64,000 nucleotides of DNA from Platerodrilus igneus (Eukaryota; Arthropoda; Insecta; Coleoptera; Lycidae), in contig JARFIW010000900.1 of assembly GCA_036346225.1 (NCBI GenBank), forward strand, positions 1,488,001 to 1,552,000, given 5' to 3'. Shown here piece by piece: positions 12,010 to 21,547 of the stretch; the first letter of the stretch is position 1, and the number at the start of each line of letters is the position of its first letter. A program made the position numbers and the translations under genes. Under the pieces are notes generated by a model, which was not told where the DNA came from, ran no database searches, and saw nothing but the letters and a program-made list of their open reading frames with translations.

Positions 12010-13260
12010 AGCGAATAATATTATAAACTAGAATTGTGCAAAGACGAATGGAAAAACGAGCTGAAGAAATACTAGGAGAAGACCAATTTGGGTTTAGGCG
12101 AAACAGGGGAACGCGGGAGGCTATTTTAGCTCTGACAGTGATAATGGAGAAAACAATAGAAAAAGGGGAAAGCATGTACATAGGGTTTGTAGATCTGGAA
12201 AAAGCATTCGACAATGTAAATTGGAAAAAATGTTTGAAATACTCAAAAAGATTGGAATGAGTTATAGGGATAGACGAATAGTACATAGCTTATACAAAGA
12301 GCAAACAGCAGTAATAGAATTAGAGCAGGCACGTAGAGAAGTAAACATTAGGAAAGGGGTGAGACAGGGATGTGCCCTATCCCCATTGATCTTTAACTTG
12401 TACATAGAAGAGGCAATGAATACTGTCAAATGCAGGAAGACATTTGGAATTACTATGCAGGGACAAAAAATTGATATGCTTAGATTTGCAGATGATATAG
12501 CGGTATTAGCGTCTAGCAAGGAAGAGTTAGAAGCTGCTCTTAATGAAATGGAAACGGTTCTGACAGAGAGATACGGTATGAAAATTAACAAAACTAAAGT
12601 TCTAGTTTGCAAAGGTGGGGAAAATAAATCAAAAACAAGAATACAAGTATCTAACACGAACTTACAAGAGGTTAAGGATTTCTGCTACCTAGAAAGCCAA
12701 TTAACGCAAGATGGGAAAAGCACAAAAGATATAAAACAAAGATTAGCACAAGGTCGTGCTACATTTAACAAGAAAAAGCAACTACTGTGCTCAAAGACCA
12801 CAAACATAGAAACAAGGAAAAGATTGCTTAAAACAATGTGTGGAGCACAGCACTGTACGGCTGTGAAGCCTGGACAGTAGGAGAAGCGGACAAGAAAAAG
12901 GTAGAAGTCTTTGAAATGTGGTGCTACAGGCGTATGATGAAGATATCATGGACAGACAAAGTTAAGAACGAAGAGGTACTAAAAATGGTAGGGGAAGAAA
13001 GAAATATGTGGAAAACGGTAAAAATAGGAGAGATAGGATGATAGGCCACATACTACGGCATGAGGGAATAGTACGGAATATATTAGAAGCAGAGATAGGA
13101 AAAAAGAGAAGAAGAGGCAGACCTAGATTAGACTACTGCACACAGATAGTAAAAGATGTAGGCTGTAGAGGTTTCGGGGAGATGTGTAGGCTAGCACAGA
13201 ATAGAAATCAATGGAGGTACGCATCCAACCAATCCCAAGATGGATAAACTAATGACGAAA
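12010..13260 (+). pseudogene. RTE-type LINE reverse transcriptase, 5'-truncated and frameshifted
   Basis: The 3' half of a non-LTR retrotransposon polyprotein. The endonuclease domain is absent, so the copy is 5'-truncated, as is usual for LINEs. Reverse transcriptase blocks are clear: DQFGFRRNRGT, VDLEKAFD (motif A), VRQGCALSPLIFNLY (motif B) and FADDIAVLA (motif C; FADD at 12485-12496). These are followed by the C-terminal CEAWT and GRPR regions typical of RTE-like elements. The reading frame changes near 12235, 12860 and 13020, so at least three frameshifts break it. The C-terminal stop is at about 13245, after which an AT-rich 3' end with GATGATTATT follows. It sits in what may be a THOC6 intron, in the same orientation as that gene. 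Confidence 0.88.
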
Positions 13261-14300
13261 AGATAACTGTGCTTAAACATGATGATTATTATAAGTAACT
13301 ACAAGAATTGGTTGGGCAATATTCTCGAATAATGTTAAGTGTGTGAAAGGATTTACTGAAAACCATTATTTCGGCAAATGTCTAAGTGTTGGGGGATCTT
13401 GGTAGCCACAGGTTGCTTAACCTCCTTCACTGAATCTCGGTAAAATAGGGTATAAAATTAGAAAACAATAGAAAGGAACGAGCTGAATACACATGCTGTG
13501 TGAGAATTTCAGGAACTATGTAGGCTAGCTCAGAATATAAATAAGTGCAGGTGCGTGTCCAACCAGTTTTGAGACGGAAAACCTAATGACGAAAAAATAA
13601 GCGCAGATAAATCTGATGATTAGTATAAACAACTAGTTGTTGGTTGCGAAATACCTGCAACTAATGTTGACTGTGCGAAAAGATAAATTGGAAAATATAT
13701 TAAATCGCCAAATGGTTAAGTGTTGGGGGAACTTGGCAGCCACAGGCTGCTTACCTCCCTTCACAAACATTGAAGGTCGGAGAAATAGGGCATGTAACTG
13801 TAAAACAATAGAAAGTGATCGAACTGCATCTAACAAGAAAGAATAGCGCCTATGAGGAAAGACAACAAACATAGAATAAGAAGAAAATTGTTGAAAGCAT
13901 ATGTGTGGAGCACAGCACAGTATGCCTAGGAAATACGGGCAGTCTGAAACGCAGACAGAAAAACGGTAGCAGCCTTTTGAAATGCTGTGCTTCAGATGTA
14001 TGAGGACGATAGCATGGACAGACAAAGATAATAACAAATAAGTTACAGAAATAGTAGGGGAACAAGGATATCTTGGGAAAAAGAGAAATAGTAGGGCGGA
14101 ATACGTTCTAAGGCATTTTTGGGGAATAGTATGTGATATATTACAAGCAGAGATAGGAAAAAAGAGGTAGATGTAGACCTAGATCAGACAGTTATAGATG
14201 CAAACTGTGCATATTTCAGGGAAATCTGTAGGTTAGTTCAGAATAGGGAACAATGATGGTACGCGTCTAACCAGTTCTAGGACTGAAGACCTAATGATGA
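13261..14300 (+). pseudogene. Two further decayed copies of the RTE 3' end in tandem
   Basis: After the main RTE fragment the last part of its coding region recurs twice in worse condition. At 13500-13600 the TGTAGGCTAGCTCAGAATA to CCTAATGACGAAAA stretch repeats that at 13180-13265. At 13840-14300 a longer copy covers the CEAWT-to-C-terminus region, full of stops. Between them a non-RTE block containing GTGTTGGGGGA and AGCCACAGG..GCTTA recurs at 13385 and 13725, giving a period of about 340 bp. Confidence 0.75.
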
Positions 14301-14569
14301 TGAATATTATAAAAGTTGTGGTGCTACAAATTGTACATATTTTGGTTATTATATAAATTTTGGTTAATTTTGTTTACCTCATTCAGGTGGGAAGTGTTAG
14401 ATAAAAATGGGGGCAAAAACTTCTCTGTTATCGTATGGTCGTGCACTTTGTATGGGGTTGAACTGAGCTATTCGAGGCATATAAAATGAATTGTGTGAGA
14501 TCTAAAATTTATCTTAGGTTATTTAGAGACAAAGCGGTGGCAAGCAGCAGGCAACTGAATGTTAAATAC

Positions 14570-14620
<51 letters not shown>

Positions 14621-15420
14621 AGCAGGATTTGAAAGTGTCAAAATCCAAGTGTTTAAAGTATCGGCTTGACGGTAAGTTAAGATTTTGTAGAAAAGCACTA
14701 CACCGCAGCTAAAGCAATTATTTAAATTAATTGTTTAGTCATACTTTTGCTTTATACTTAGTAACAGTTGTGAAATTTAAACATTTGTAAATGTTATAAA
14801 ATGCCCACAGTTGTTTTCGGTTTGAAAAATGTAAAGAAAATATACATATAGTAATATCAAATTATATTGGAGTAACGTCACTGCTATTGTAGGCATTACT
14901 ATCATTTCTCACCTATATTTTCAGTTCGGCCTTTAGAATTTTCAGTAATATTTGGGATATATGCGCAGGTCGCTGAGATTTTAAAACACCTAAACATGTC
15001 TAATGTATGTGACAGATTAGGCTATCCTGACTGACACGTGGCCATAGAATATGCAAAACAATCATATAGTGACCACTGTACTTCAGCGGTGTAATCAATG
15101 CGTGAAATATATCTATCAGTGTTAAACATTATGTATGGATTTTTTTTTATAATTTTTATATCAAAGGTCAAAACACTAATGTTTAATGGTAGCCCCAAGA
15201 TTATTAACAGTAATCAGAATTGCATATTACATCTATATATTTTATGCTTTAAAAATAGTATATTAAAACTTCAAACAGAAAAAACAGGCTTCAATTTATT
15301 TTATAGAATTCAAATAATTAATAAATGCTTTCCTTTACATGAATTGCCGTTGAAGGCTAAATCTTCAATTTACAATGTTGTATTGAACAATCTACATCAT
15401 TAATTCTCAATTATTTTCAG
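14301..15420. other. Presumed THOC6 intron sequence
   Basis: AT-rich, with a (TA)n tract at 14574-14616. It ends in a pyrimidine-rich stretch and TTATTTTCAG at 15411-15420, the splice acceptor for the next exon. No other exon is recognised. Confidence 0.55.
14574..14616. repeat. (TA)n microsatellite
   Basis: Uninterrupted TA run of about 42 bases. Confidence 0.95.
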
Positions 15421-15979
15421 TGGCAAACTATTATCATCAGGCGCAGACGATGGGGTAGTTAATGTTTGGGATTTACGTGATGGAAAAAATGTTATAAAAA
15501 TAAAACCCTACACAAATGAAGATCTTGCTAGAGCTAAAATCGGAGAATGGATTGGTGCTGTTGGTCTTAACGGAGATTCACTTGTACGTTCATGATAAAT
15601 ATGCAGTACTCTATATTGCTTAAAATTGTTTCAGATATGCGGAGGTGGTCCTAAAATGTCTCTTTGGCCCTTGCGTGCATTGAAACCATCAACTATATAT
15701 CCTATAGAAGATAAGGGTATTCATATTGCAGAATTCTATGGTGAGACAGTAGTAGGTGGAGGATATTCAGACTATGTTTATACTATGAGTCACAATGGAG
15801 AAATCATTTCAAAATTACCCACTTCATCCTTTACTAGTTATTCTCTCGTTCATCATGAAAAACCATTTAAAATAGTTTGCATTTCGGGTTCAAGTTCCAA
15901 AATTGATGTTTGTCAGGATTTTGACTCTTCAGGCTACAAAATTTATTTGACATACTTACGTGATGATCCCTTGGACTGA
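15421..15979 (+). CDS. THOC6: THO complex subunit 6 homologue, last two exons
   Basis: THOC6 is a WD40-repeat subunit of the THO/TREX complex, which couples nuclear transcription to mRNA export. Exon 15421-15583 is preceded by TTTTCAG and followed by the donor GTACGT. Exon 15635-15979 is preceded by TTTCAG and ends in TGA (15977-15979). The 51-base intron is phase 0. The first exon starts with one base completing a split codon, so more exons lie upstream. The readable C-terminus is about 168 residues. It begins with a WD blade (GADDGVVNVWDLR), then GEWIGA, CGGGPKMSLWPLR and STIYPI, a pattern that matches from memory the corresponding part of animal THOC6. The two exons are free of stops and splice cleanly, so the gene looks functional. 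The N-terminal half (roughly 170-200 residues) is not recognised in the 15.4 kb upstream. This identification rests on remembered family patterns, not on a search. Confidence 0.88.
15584..15634 (+). other. Short THOC6 intron
   Basis: 51 bases, GTACGT at the 5' side and TTGTTTCAG at the 3' side. Joining the flanking exons keeps the frame and the protein pattern. Confidence 0.88.
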
Positions 15980-16014
15980 TTTTTTTACAATATCTATTTT
16001 TTAATACAACTGCT

Positions 16015-16020
16015 AATAAA
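16015..16020 (+). terminator. Poly(A) signal of THOC6
   Basis: AATAAA 36 bases after the stop codon. A second AATAAA lies at 16080-16085, so alternative ends are possible. Confidence 0.65.
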
Positions 16021-16879
16021 GCGGTTTTGTGTAGTTTACTCATGTAAGCTGTACTCTGAAATATGAGTTCAACTGTTGTAATAAATGTTGATACTATTTA
16101 ATTCTTTTGCTAAGGGTACTCAATACTTGGTAGTTTCCACCATGGTGACGTGTATTCGAGAATATTGTAATATTTCATGTGTGTAGTTGATTTGTTCATA
16201 ATGGCTATAAAAAGTTTCATTTTAAAGCATTTATTATATAATTGAATTAATACAGTGTAAAATAAACAAATGCATGCATAACTTTCTATCTCTCTGATAT
16301 AATGTAGAACCAAAAATGTTACTTTTCCAAATTGTAGTATTCGTAACCTATAGATTAATCTAGATAAACTTTGTGCAGTTGCTAATTTCTATAGCTTCCT
16401 AATGCTGTAATAAATATTTGCATTGACGTACAGTCAATACATATTATTAAATAGCCAAAATAAATGATATGTTTACTTTATTTTTAGTATTTGTTCCATA
16501 CATGTCCCATACATGTGTGCGTGCACATGGTGTGTGTGCGCATGTGTGTATGTTGTGTGTGTGAGTGTGCACATAAGTGCGTGCATGTGGTGTGTGCATG
16601 CGTGCATATGGTGTGTGTACGTGCATGTGCACACGTGTGTGTGTGTATGTGTGAAAATTAAATTAAAATTTTTTAAGTGGGTCTGGTAGGCTCTGGATTA
16701 ATTGTATACAATTTGTTTTTATTAATTTCGACAGTACGCTTTGCATTTGAACTCGTAGCTTGTGTCTACATATGTTTATTAAAGTAAAGGAAGTCGTAAA
16801 CTGTTTGGTATAAAAGTGTTTTAAATACTTGTTATTATCTCATAAAAATGTCAAATTTTACGAATTCTAAAATGGCTGA
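16021..16879. other. Non-coding, contains GT-rich tract
   Basis: 3' flank of THOC6 with no gene. The main content is the alternating purine-pyrimidine block at 16513-16651. Confidence 0.6.
16513..16651. repeat. Degenerate (GT)n / (GTGC)n microsatellite
   Basis: About 140 bases of mixed GTGTGC, GCATGTG and GTGTGT units on the plus strand, almost purely alternating purine-pyrimidine, so prone to Z-DNA. Confidence 0.85.
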
Positions 16880-17850
16880 GACTTGCATTTTATCTATGGT
16901 CTTGCAAATGGAAATGTCCAAGAAGTCATATGTGTTGTCTGTACATGAAATGCTATCCCCATAAAATGATACCTGATCGAGTATTTACGGAAATTCATAC
17001 GCATCTTGTAGAAACTTGAACTCTTAGTAAAAATACCAATGATGTAGGTAGACCATGTACTGTTAGAACACCATAGCGCGAAGAAGGTGTTCTGAATGAA
17101 ATAGAAGAACATCCACACACTAGCACCAGAAAAATCGGCAAACATTTAAATGTTAATCATCAAGTTGTTTGGCGTATCCTGTGTGATTCTCTACTATACC
17201 CTTTCTACCTTCAAAGGGTGCAGGCGCTACTTCCTCAAGATTTCCCTTTAAGGATTAATTTCTGCCAGTGGTACCTAAATAGGATAGCAGAAAATTCCAA
17301 TTTTGATTGATAAATCCTTTTTACGGATGAAGCTAATTTTTCAAGGAATTCTATTATAAATGTTCACCACAACCACATATGGGCTGAAGATAATCCACAT
17401 GGAATTGTAGACACGCATTTTCAAGTGCAGTTCTCATTAAGTGTATGGGGTGGTATAATTGGGGATCATTTGAAAACTTTCCTCTTTTGCTGAGATATGA
17501 AGTATGATATATGCACTATGGTGCTCTGGCACATTTTTCTATTGTAGTGAAGGACTATTTAAATGAAGTGTATGAGAGCAAGTGGATAGGATGGGGTGGA
17601 CCTCAGTCATGGCTCCCTAGATCCCTTGAATTGAATAGCCTAGATTTTTTTCGTTTGAGGGCATCTCAAATCTCTACTGTATACAATACCAGTGAATGAC
17701 ATTGATGATTTACAAAATCGAATTATAGCTGCATTTGAAACTGTAAGAAATACTCTGTAGGTGTTTCAAAGAGTATGGGCATCAATGAGAAGAAGAGTGG
17801 GCACATGTATAAGGGCTGTAAGAGGCCACTTTCAACATTTGCTTTAACAT
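16880..17850 (+). pseudogene. Decayed mariner/IS630-like transposase (DUF4817-type)
   Basis: A single-ORF DNA transposon transposase that would cut and paste its own ends. In shifting frames one reads an N-terminal helix-turn-helix region ending GRPCTVRTP, then EHPHTSTRKIGKHLNVNHQ, then ILFTDEANFS with the first catalytic aspartate (about 17325). Next is HYGALAHF (about 17515), where the family has an HDGAP motif, so the second catalytic aspartate is changed to tyrosine. Then come KWIGWGG and LDFF, where the third acidic residue is expected. The end matches GHFQHLL (about 17830-17847). Stops and frameshifts occur throughout. I did not find convincing terminal inverted repeats. Confidence 0.85.
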
Positions 17851-18350
17851 AATTTTGTTGTTATAGTTAGTATTTAAGTTTTTGAATTGTAAATTTTTGT
17901 ATTGTAAATACTTTCTACGTCGCAGAAAATAGTTTATTATTTTCCTAAATAACGGTCACCGATACAAAAAAACTGCAAGAGATCATAGAATTTCTAAACA
18001 AAACCGAAAATTCATTTTGTGTTTTAAAATCTACCAGCGACTAACCTCAAAAGAGTTTATGGGGAGAAAAGGGGGCATGGCTTCCGAAAAACTACCATCC
18101 TGTAGATTTTCACAACCATTCAACATGTCCAATGATGTAAGCTCTACAACATAACCAATATTCCAAATTTGATCATAGTATCTCAAAACTGCAAGAGCTA
18201 TCAAGAGAAAACCAAAAAAATTTCGATACGTCAACACCTTGTAGATCAGAAACGAAGAGTTTGCGGACCTATGTTTATATAAATTTTAGTCATAAAATTC
18301 GCCAGAGTGGCACTTTTATATGTACATGATATTTAGGAATACCCTATATA
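17851..18350. other. Unassigned, no gene
   Basis: No recognisable coding region. It ends in CCTATATATACAGGGTG, a motif repeated nearby and often seen at edges of insect repeats. Confidence 0.5.
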
Positions 18351-18843
18351 TACAGGGTGGGTGTATAGTGCGTGGATGTGGGATTACTCCGTAACTATTA
18401 GAGATATTAAAATCAACTTGGGCATGGTACTACATGATCATTGCGTCTACATTTTAAACATACTTAGGTGCATACAGGGTGATTCCGAAAAGAATGCTGA
18501 CCCCAACTTGTGTTTTTTAAATGGAACACCCTGCATATTTTTGCATATTCGGATTTCCTGTGGCATTTACAATTAAAACTATAAGGTTTAAGATGGCTAA
18601 CTGTAGCCGTTCTGAAGATATTATCACTTTAATGTGGAAATCGAGTCTACTTTGGAGCTGTTGTCATGGCTGTAATTTTAAAAAAATTCAAATCTTGTTG
18701 CACCATCGACTTTCAATAATTTTCGATTTACAAAATACATACTAAACATTTCCAAAAAGTATAATACTACATAGGGCTGCTGCTTTATGCAAAATGTAAC
18801 TATTCTTGGTTTTTTAAAATGGAACACCCTGTATATTTTTTCA
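18351..18843. repeat. ACAGGGTG / GGAACACCCTG interspersed repeats
   Basis: Two copies of TTTTTAAA(A)TGGAACACCCTG followed by YATATTTTT lie about 300 bp apart (18513-18545 and 18813-18842). Related ACAGGGTG motifs are at 18353 and 18475. The second copy is interrupted by the LINE at 18844 and resumes after it at 32371: the joined sequence continues like the first copy (CATATTC/GGATTTC compared with CAAATC/GATTTC). Confidence 0.7.
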
Positions 18844-19003
18844 AATAGGGCCACTGATATAAATGGTTCTAAAAGTGCTCAAGAGAAAGTTTTTAAATGC
18901 TGTAAAAATAAAGTATGTACATTAGTAACTTGTGTAAGTTGTTATGCAATATTTCACCAGAGTTGTGTAGAAGGATTGAAAAATGTGAAAATCATTAATA
19001 ATT
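18844..19003 (+). pseudogene. LINE ORF1, N-terminal piece (PHD-like zinc finger)
   Basis: An open frame of 53 codons leading into the Gypsy-2 insertion. It contains a cysteine/histidine pattern CCKNKVC, then TCVSC, then FHQSC, which resembles a PHD-type finger known from ORF1 proteins of CR1-like elements. The frame continues at 28359 once Gypsy-2 and one copy of AATT are discounted. Confidence 0.8.
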
Positions 19004-20747
19004 TGTTACGTATTTTTAGTAGACACCACGTTGTGCGTCAAAGTTATGTCACGGTGGCTCGTAGCCGTGCGTAACAAAAGAAAATCCAAGGAAAAAAACA
19101 CAGTGACCAGGCTCAATCGGAGAGTAGGGGGGTTGTAGAAAGCAGACCAATCTATAAGGGACGCGGCTGTCAGGAGTTAGTACCAGTACCTGCCATAGAG
19201 AACTTAGAATAGTAAACGTGAAAGAAAAACAAATTAGTCCTGCAAACCTGAAACAGAGAAAAAGCATAGCTTATGGATCAAGTATAAATTGTTCAGTATT
19301 TTATAGAATAAATAAGAGCAACTGTTTAGATAAACTCTATAATCTAACAACAGTAATAGCAGTACAGAAAAATTCTGAGTACAAAGTGAGGCCATATTGG
19401 GGAGTAGCAGAAACGTTTCATCACACACCAATTAAACATAATTCAGGTAAAATGTAACAAAAAATTATAAATAGGTAAGACATAATTACTCTAAGTAATT
19501 TAGTAAAATTTTTAGCAAAGACATAAATAAGTAGATAAGCACAATTGTGCTGAGTCATTCAGTATGGTTGATTGTTCTTTATAAATAGGTAAGACATAAT
19601 TAATCTAAGTAATTTAGTAAAATTTTTAGCAAAAACATAAATAAGTAGATAAGCACAATTGTTCTGAGTCATTCAGTATGGTTGATTGTTCTTTGTTTTT
19701 TTTTTGTTATTAAATAGCGGGCAAGTCTATGGAAAAGGTATCAGAACGACAAGGAATATTGCAAAAACAACGGGTAGATATTTACAGTAAGAACAAATAG
19801 GAAATAGTGCAACTTACACAAAGTCCTTCAGTACCGCTTCCTTGCCATTGCAGTGTGGGATCCACGATGTCTGGCACTAACGAAGCACTGCACCCTATAC
19901 TGTGAGGGTGTTGATGGAACTCATCACCACTTACCCTAATCACACTGACTGATTTCACTGGGGTTAGCAGCGGACCTTATCACGCGAAGGAACTAGGTAT
20001 ATTAGTTGCATAACCATACAAAAAGCAGCGAGGAACTTCAACCACTACTTTTGTATACCGGTAGTCTGTCACAGTTTAAATATCACCAGACAAAGCAAGC
20101 AACAAAAGCCATAATAAGTAAAGCACATGTATCACTAAAGGGAGTCTGTAACCATGTCCTTAAAACCCGCGTGCATCGAGTTAAAAGCAGAACGAAACAG
20201 TATCGTTAACGTAATTCCTATATCGGAACCAAAGACCAACTACGACTCGCGACAGTTAGTTCTACGGCTTTTTTCCATAAGAAAGACGACTAAAACGTTT
20301 AGTAGACACGCGTAAGCACTAAAGCCGTACGTCGAAAGTTCTTCGAACACACGTGCCTCGAGTTTCACCAACTCTACCACTCTTAGTTCAACCAGAAAAA
20401 ACCGTATCTTACACTTAATTTTTGACATCTCCCAAGCAAGAACAAAACACGACCCTTTTTTGTTTATATCTAATCCTACTAGTACAACTTCTGATCGCCT
20501 ACCTAGACTGTATATCCACATATTAATTACAGCGGGTTTATTTATTAATGACAAGTGGAAAGTAATTTTACGAGTATTCCAATTTACAACTAAACCATCT
20601 TTTAAAATTAATACCGGCGAGTCAACTTGGATATCAATCTGAAAACTAGGCGGAAGTATTTACTTTATACAAACCGCGATCCAAAAACAATGTATTTTAA
20701 GAATTAAGTAGACTAAAAATGTTAGGCCACCAAAAATGCACGTTACA
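19004..20747 (-). repeat. 3' LTR of Gypsy-2
   Basis: A 1744-bp LTR, starting TGTTACG and ending CGTTACA on the plus strand. It contains an internal 114-bp tandem duplication (19467-19692). Open stretches inside it are mirrored in the other LTR and are not genes. Confidence 0.95.
19467..19692. repeat. 114-bp tandem duplication inside the Gypsy-2 LTR
   Basis: ATAAATAGGTAAGACATAAT starts at 19467 and again at 19581, with the following ~110 bases nearly the same. The other LTR has the same doubled structure from about 27078, so the duplication predates the insertion. Confidence 0.85.
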
Positions 20748-21547
20748 AATTCCCCCCTAGCAAAATAAAGACGTCGGGGTGAAAGAGAAAAAAAAAAGAA
20801 AGAAAAGTGGCTGACCAGGAACCAAACAAAAAAAAATTTTTATTCGGTTCGAAGGACCAACACCAGTATAAGAGAAACAACATTTTTCCAAAAGAAGACA
20901 AAGTCATCTATCGTAACCAACAATGACAGAATAGGTAAAGAAGGTCTTAAGTAAACACCCAATGAGGATTAAAGGTTATAGCTACTTTCAGAATCGTCAG
21001 AAGACGGATGTCCCCAAAAAGGACATTTCTGTTTTCCACCTCAAAGAAAAGTTTTGGCTTCCCGCGAAGAAACCAAAAGAAAATAAAAGAAAAAAAAACG
21101 AGGAAGAAAACTCGTAGCAAATCCACTAAACGACATAACTGTCAACCTCAAGTGTGCAGCAAAGAAAGAACCAAGACAAAGAAAAGAGCAAAGGCAAACT
21201 AGTACACCATCTGGAATACTTCCAACTGAGGTAACACAGATTCGTATGAAACGATTACTCAAGCAGAGTATGGCTAACAGACCTCCAAAAGCGACTAAGT
21301 CGAAATTCCTAAAGGAAAAGTAAATAGATCTGAAGCCTACCTCAAGGAATGGATGTAGAAAGCGACTATAATAGTCCAATAGTGAACAAATGGTGGAACT
21401 GGCCAGAAGAACAAGTCACTGGAGGGGCTAGCTACAAAATATACATAGGAATACGAAATGGGCGCCAGTGTTTTCGGACTCAAGCTTATCAGCGAAAACA
21501 CAAGACCAATAAGCCACAAAAACAAAAGAGAGAAAAAAAACAAGTCA
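20748..21547 (-). other. 3' untranslated region of Gypsy-2 with polypurine tract
   Basis: About 800 bases between the end of pol and the 3' LTR. On the minus strand AGGGGGGAATT (20748-20758) directly precedes the LTR and is the likely plus-strand primer. The rest has only short open stretches without recognisable domains; I see no envelope gene. Confidence 0.75.

Noticed and set aside
16447..16632. Histidine/threonine-rich open stretch on the minus strand
   Set aside because: A translation of the GT-rich microsatellite, not a gene.
20240..20554. Open stretch on the minus strand, repeated at 27844-28161
   Set aside because: It lies within the two Gypsy-2 LTRs and is duplicated only because the LTRs are. 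One copy is frameshifted at its end, and there is no recognisable domain.
21041..21379. Minus-strand open stretch with hydrophobic segments in the Gypsy-2 3' region, considered as an envelope gene
   Set aside because: Too short, no signal peptide plus anchor layout, and low-complexity phenylalanine runs from A-rich plus-strand DNA.
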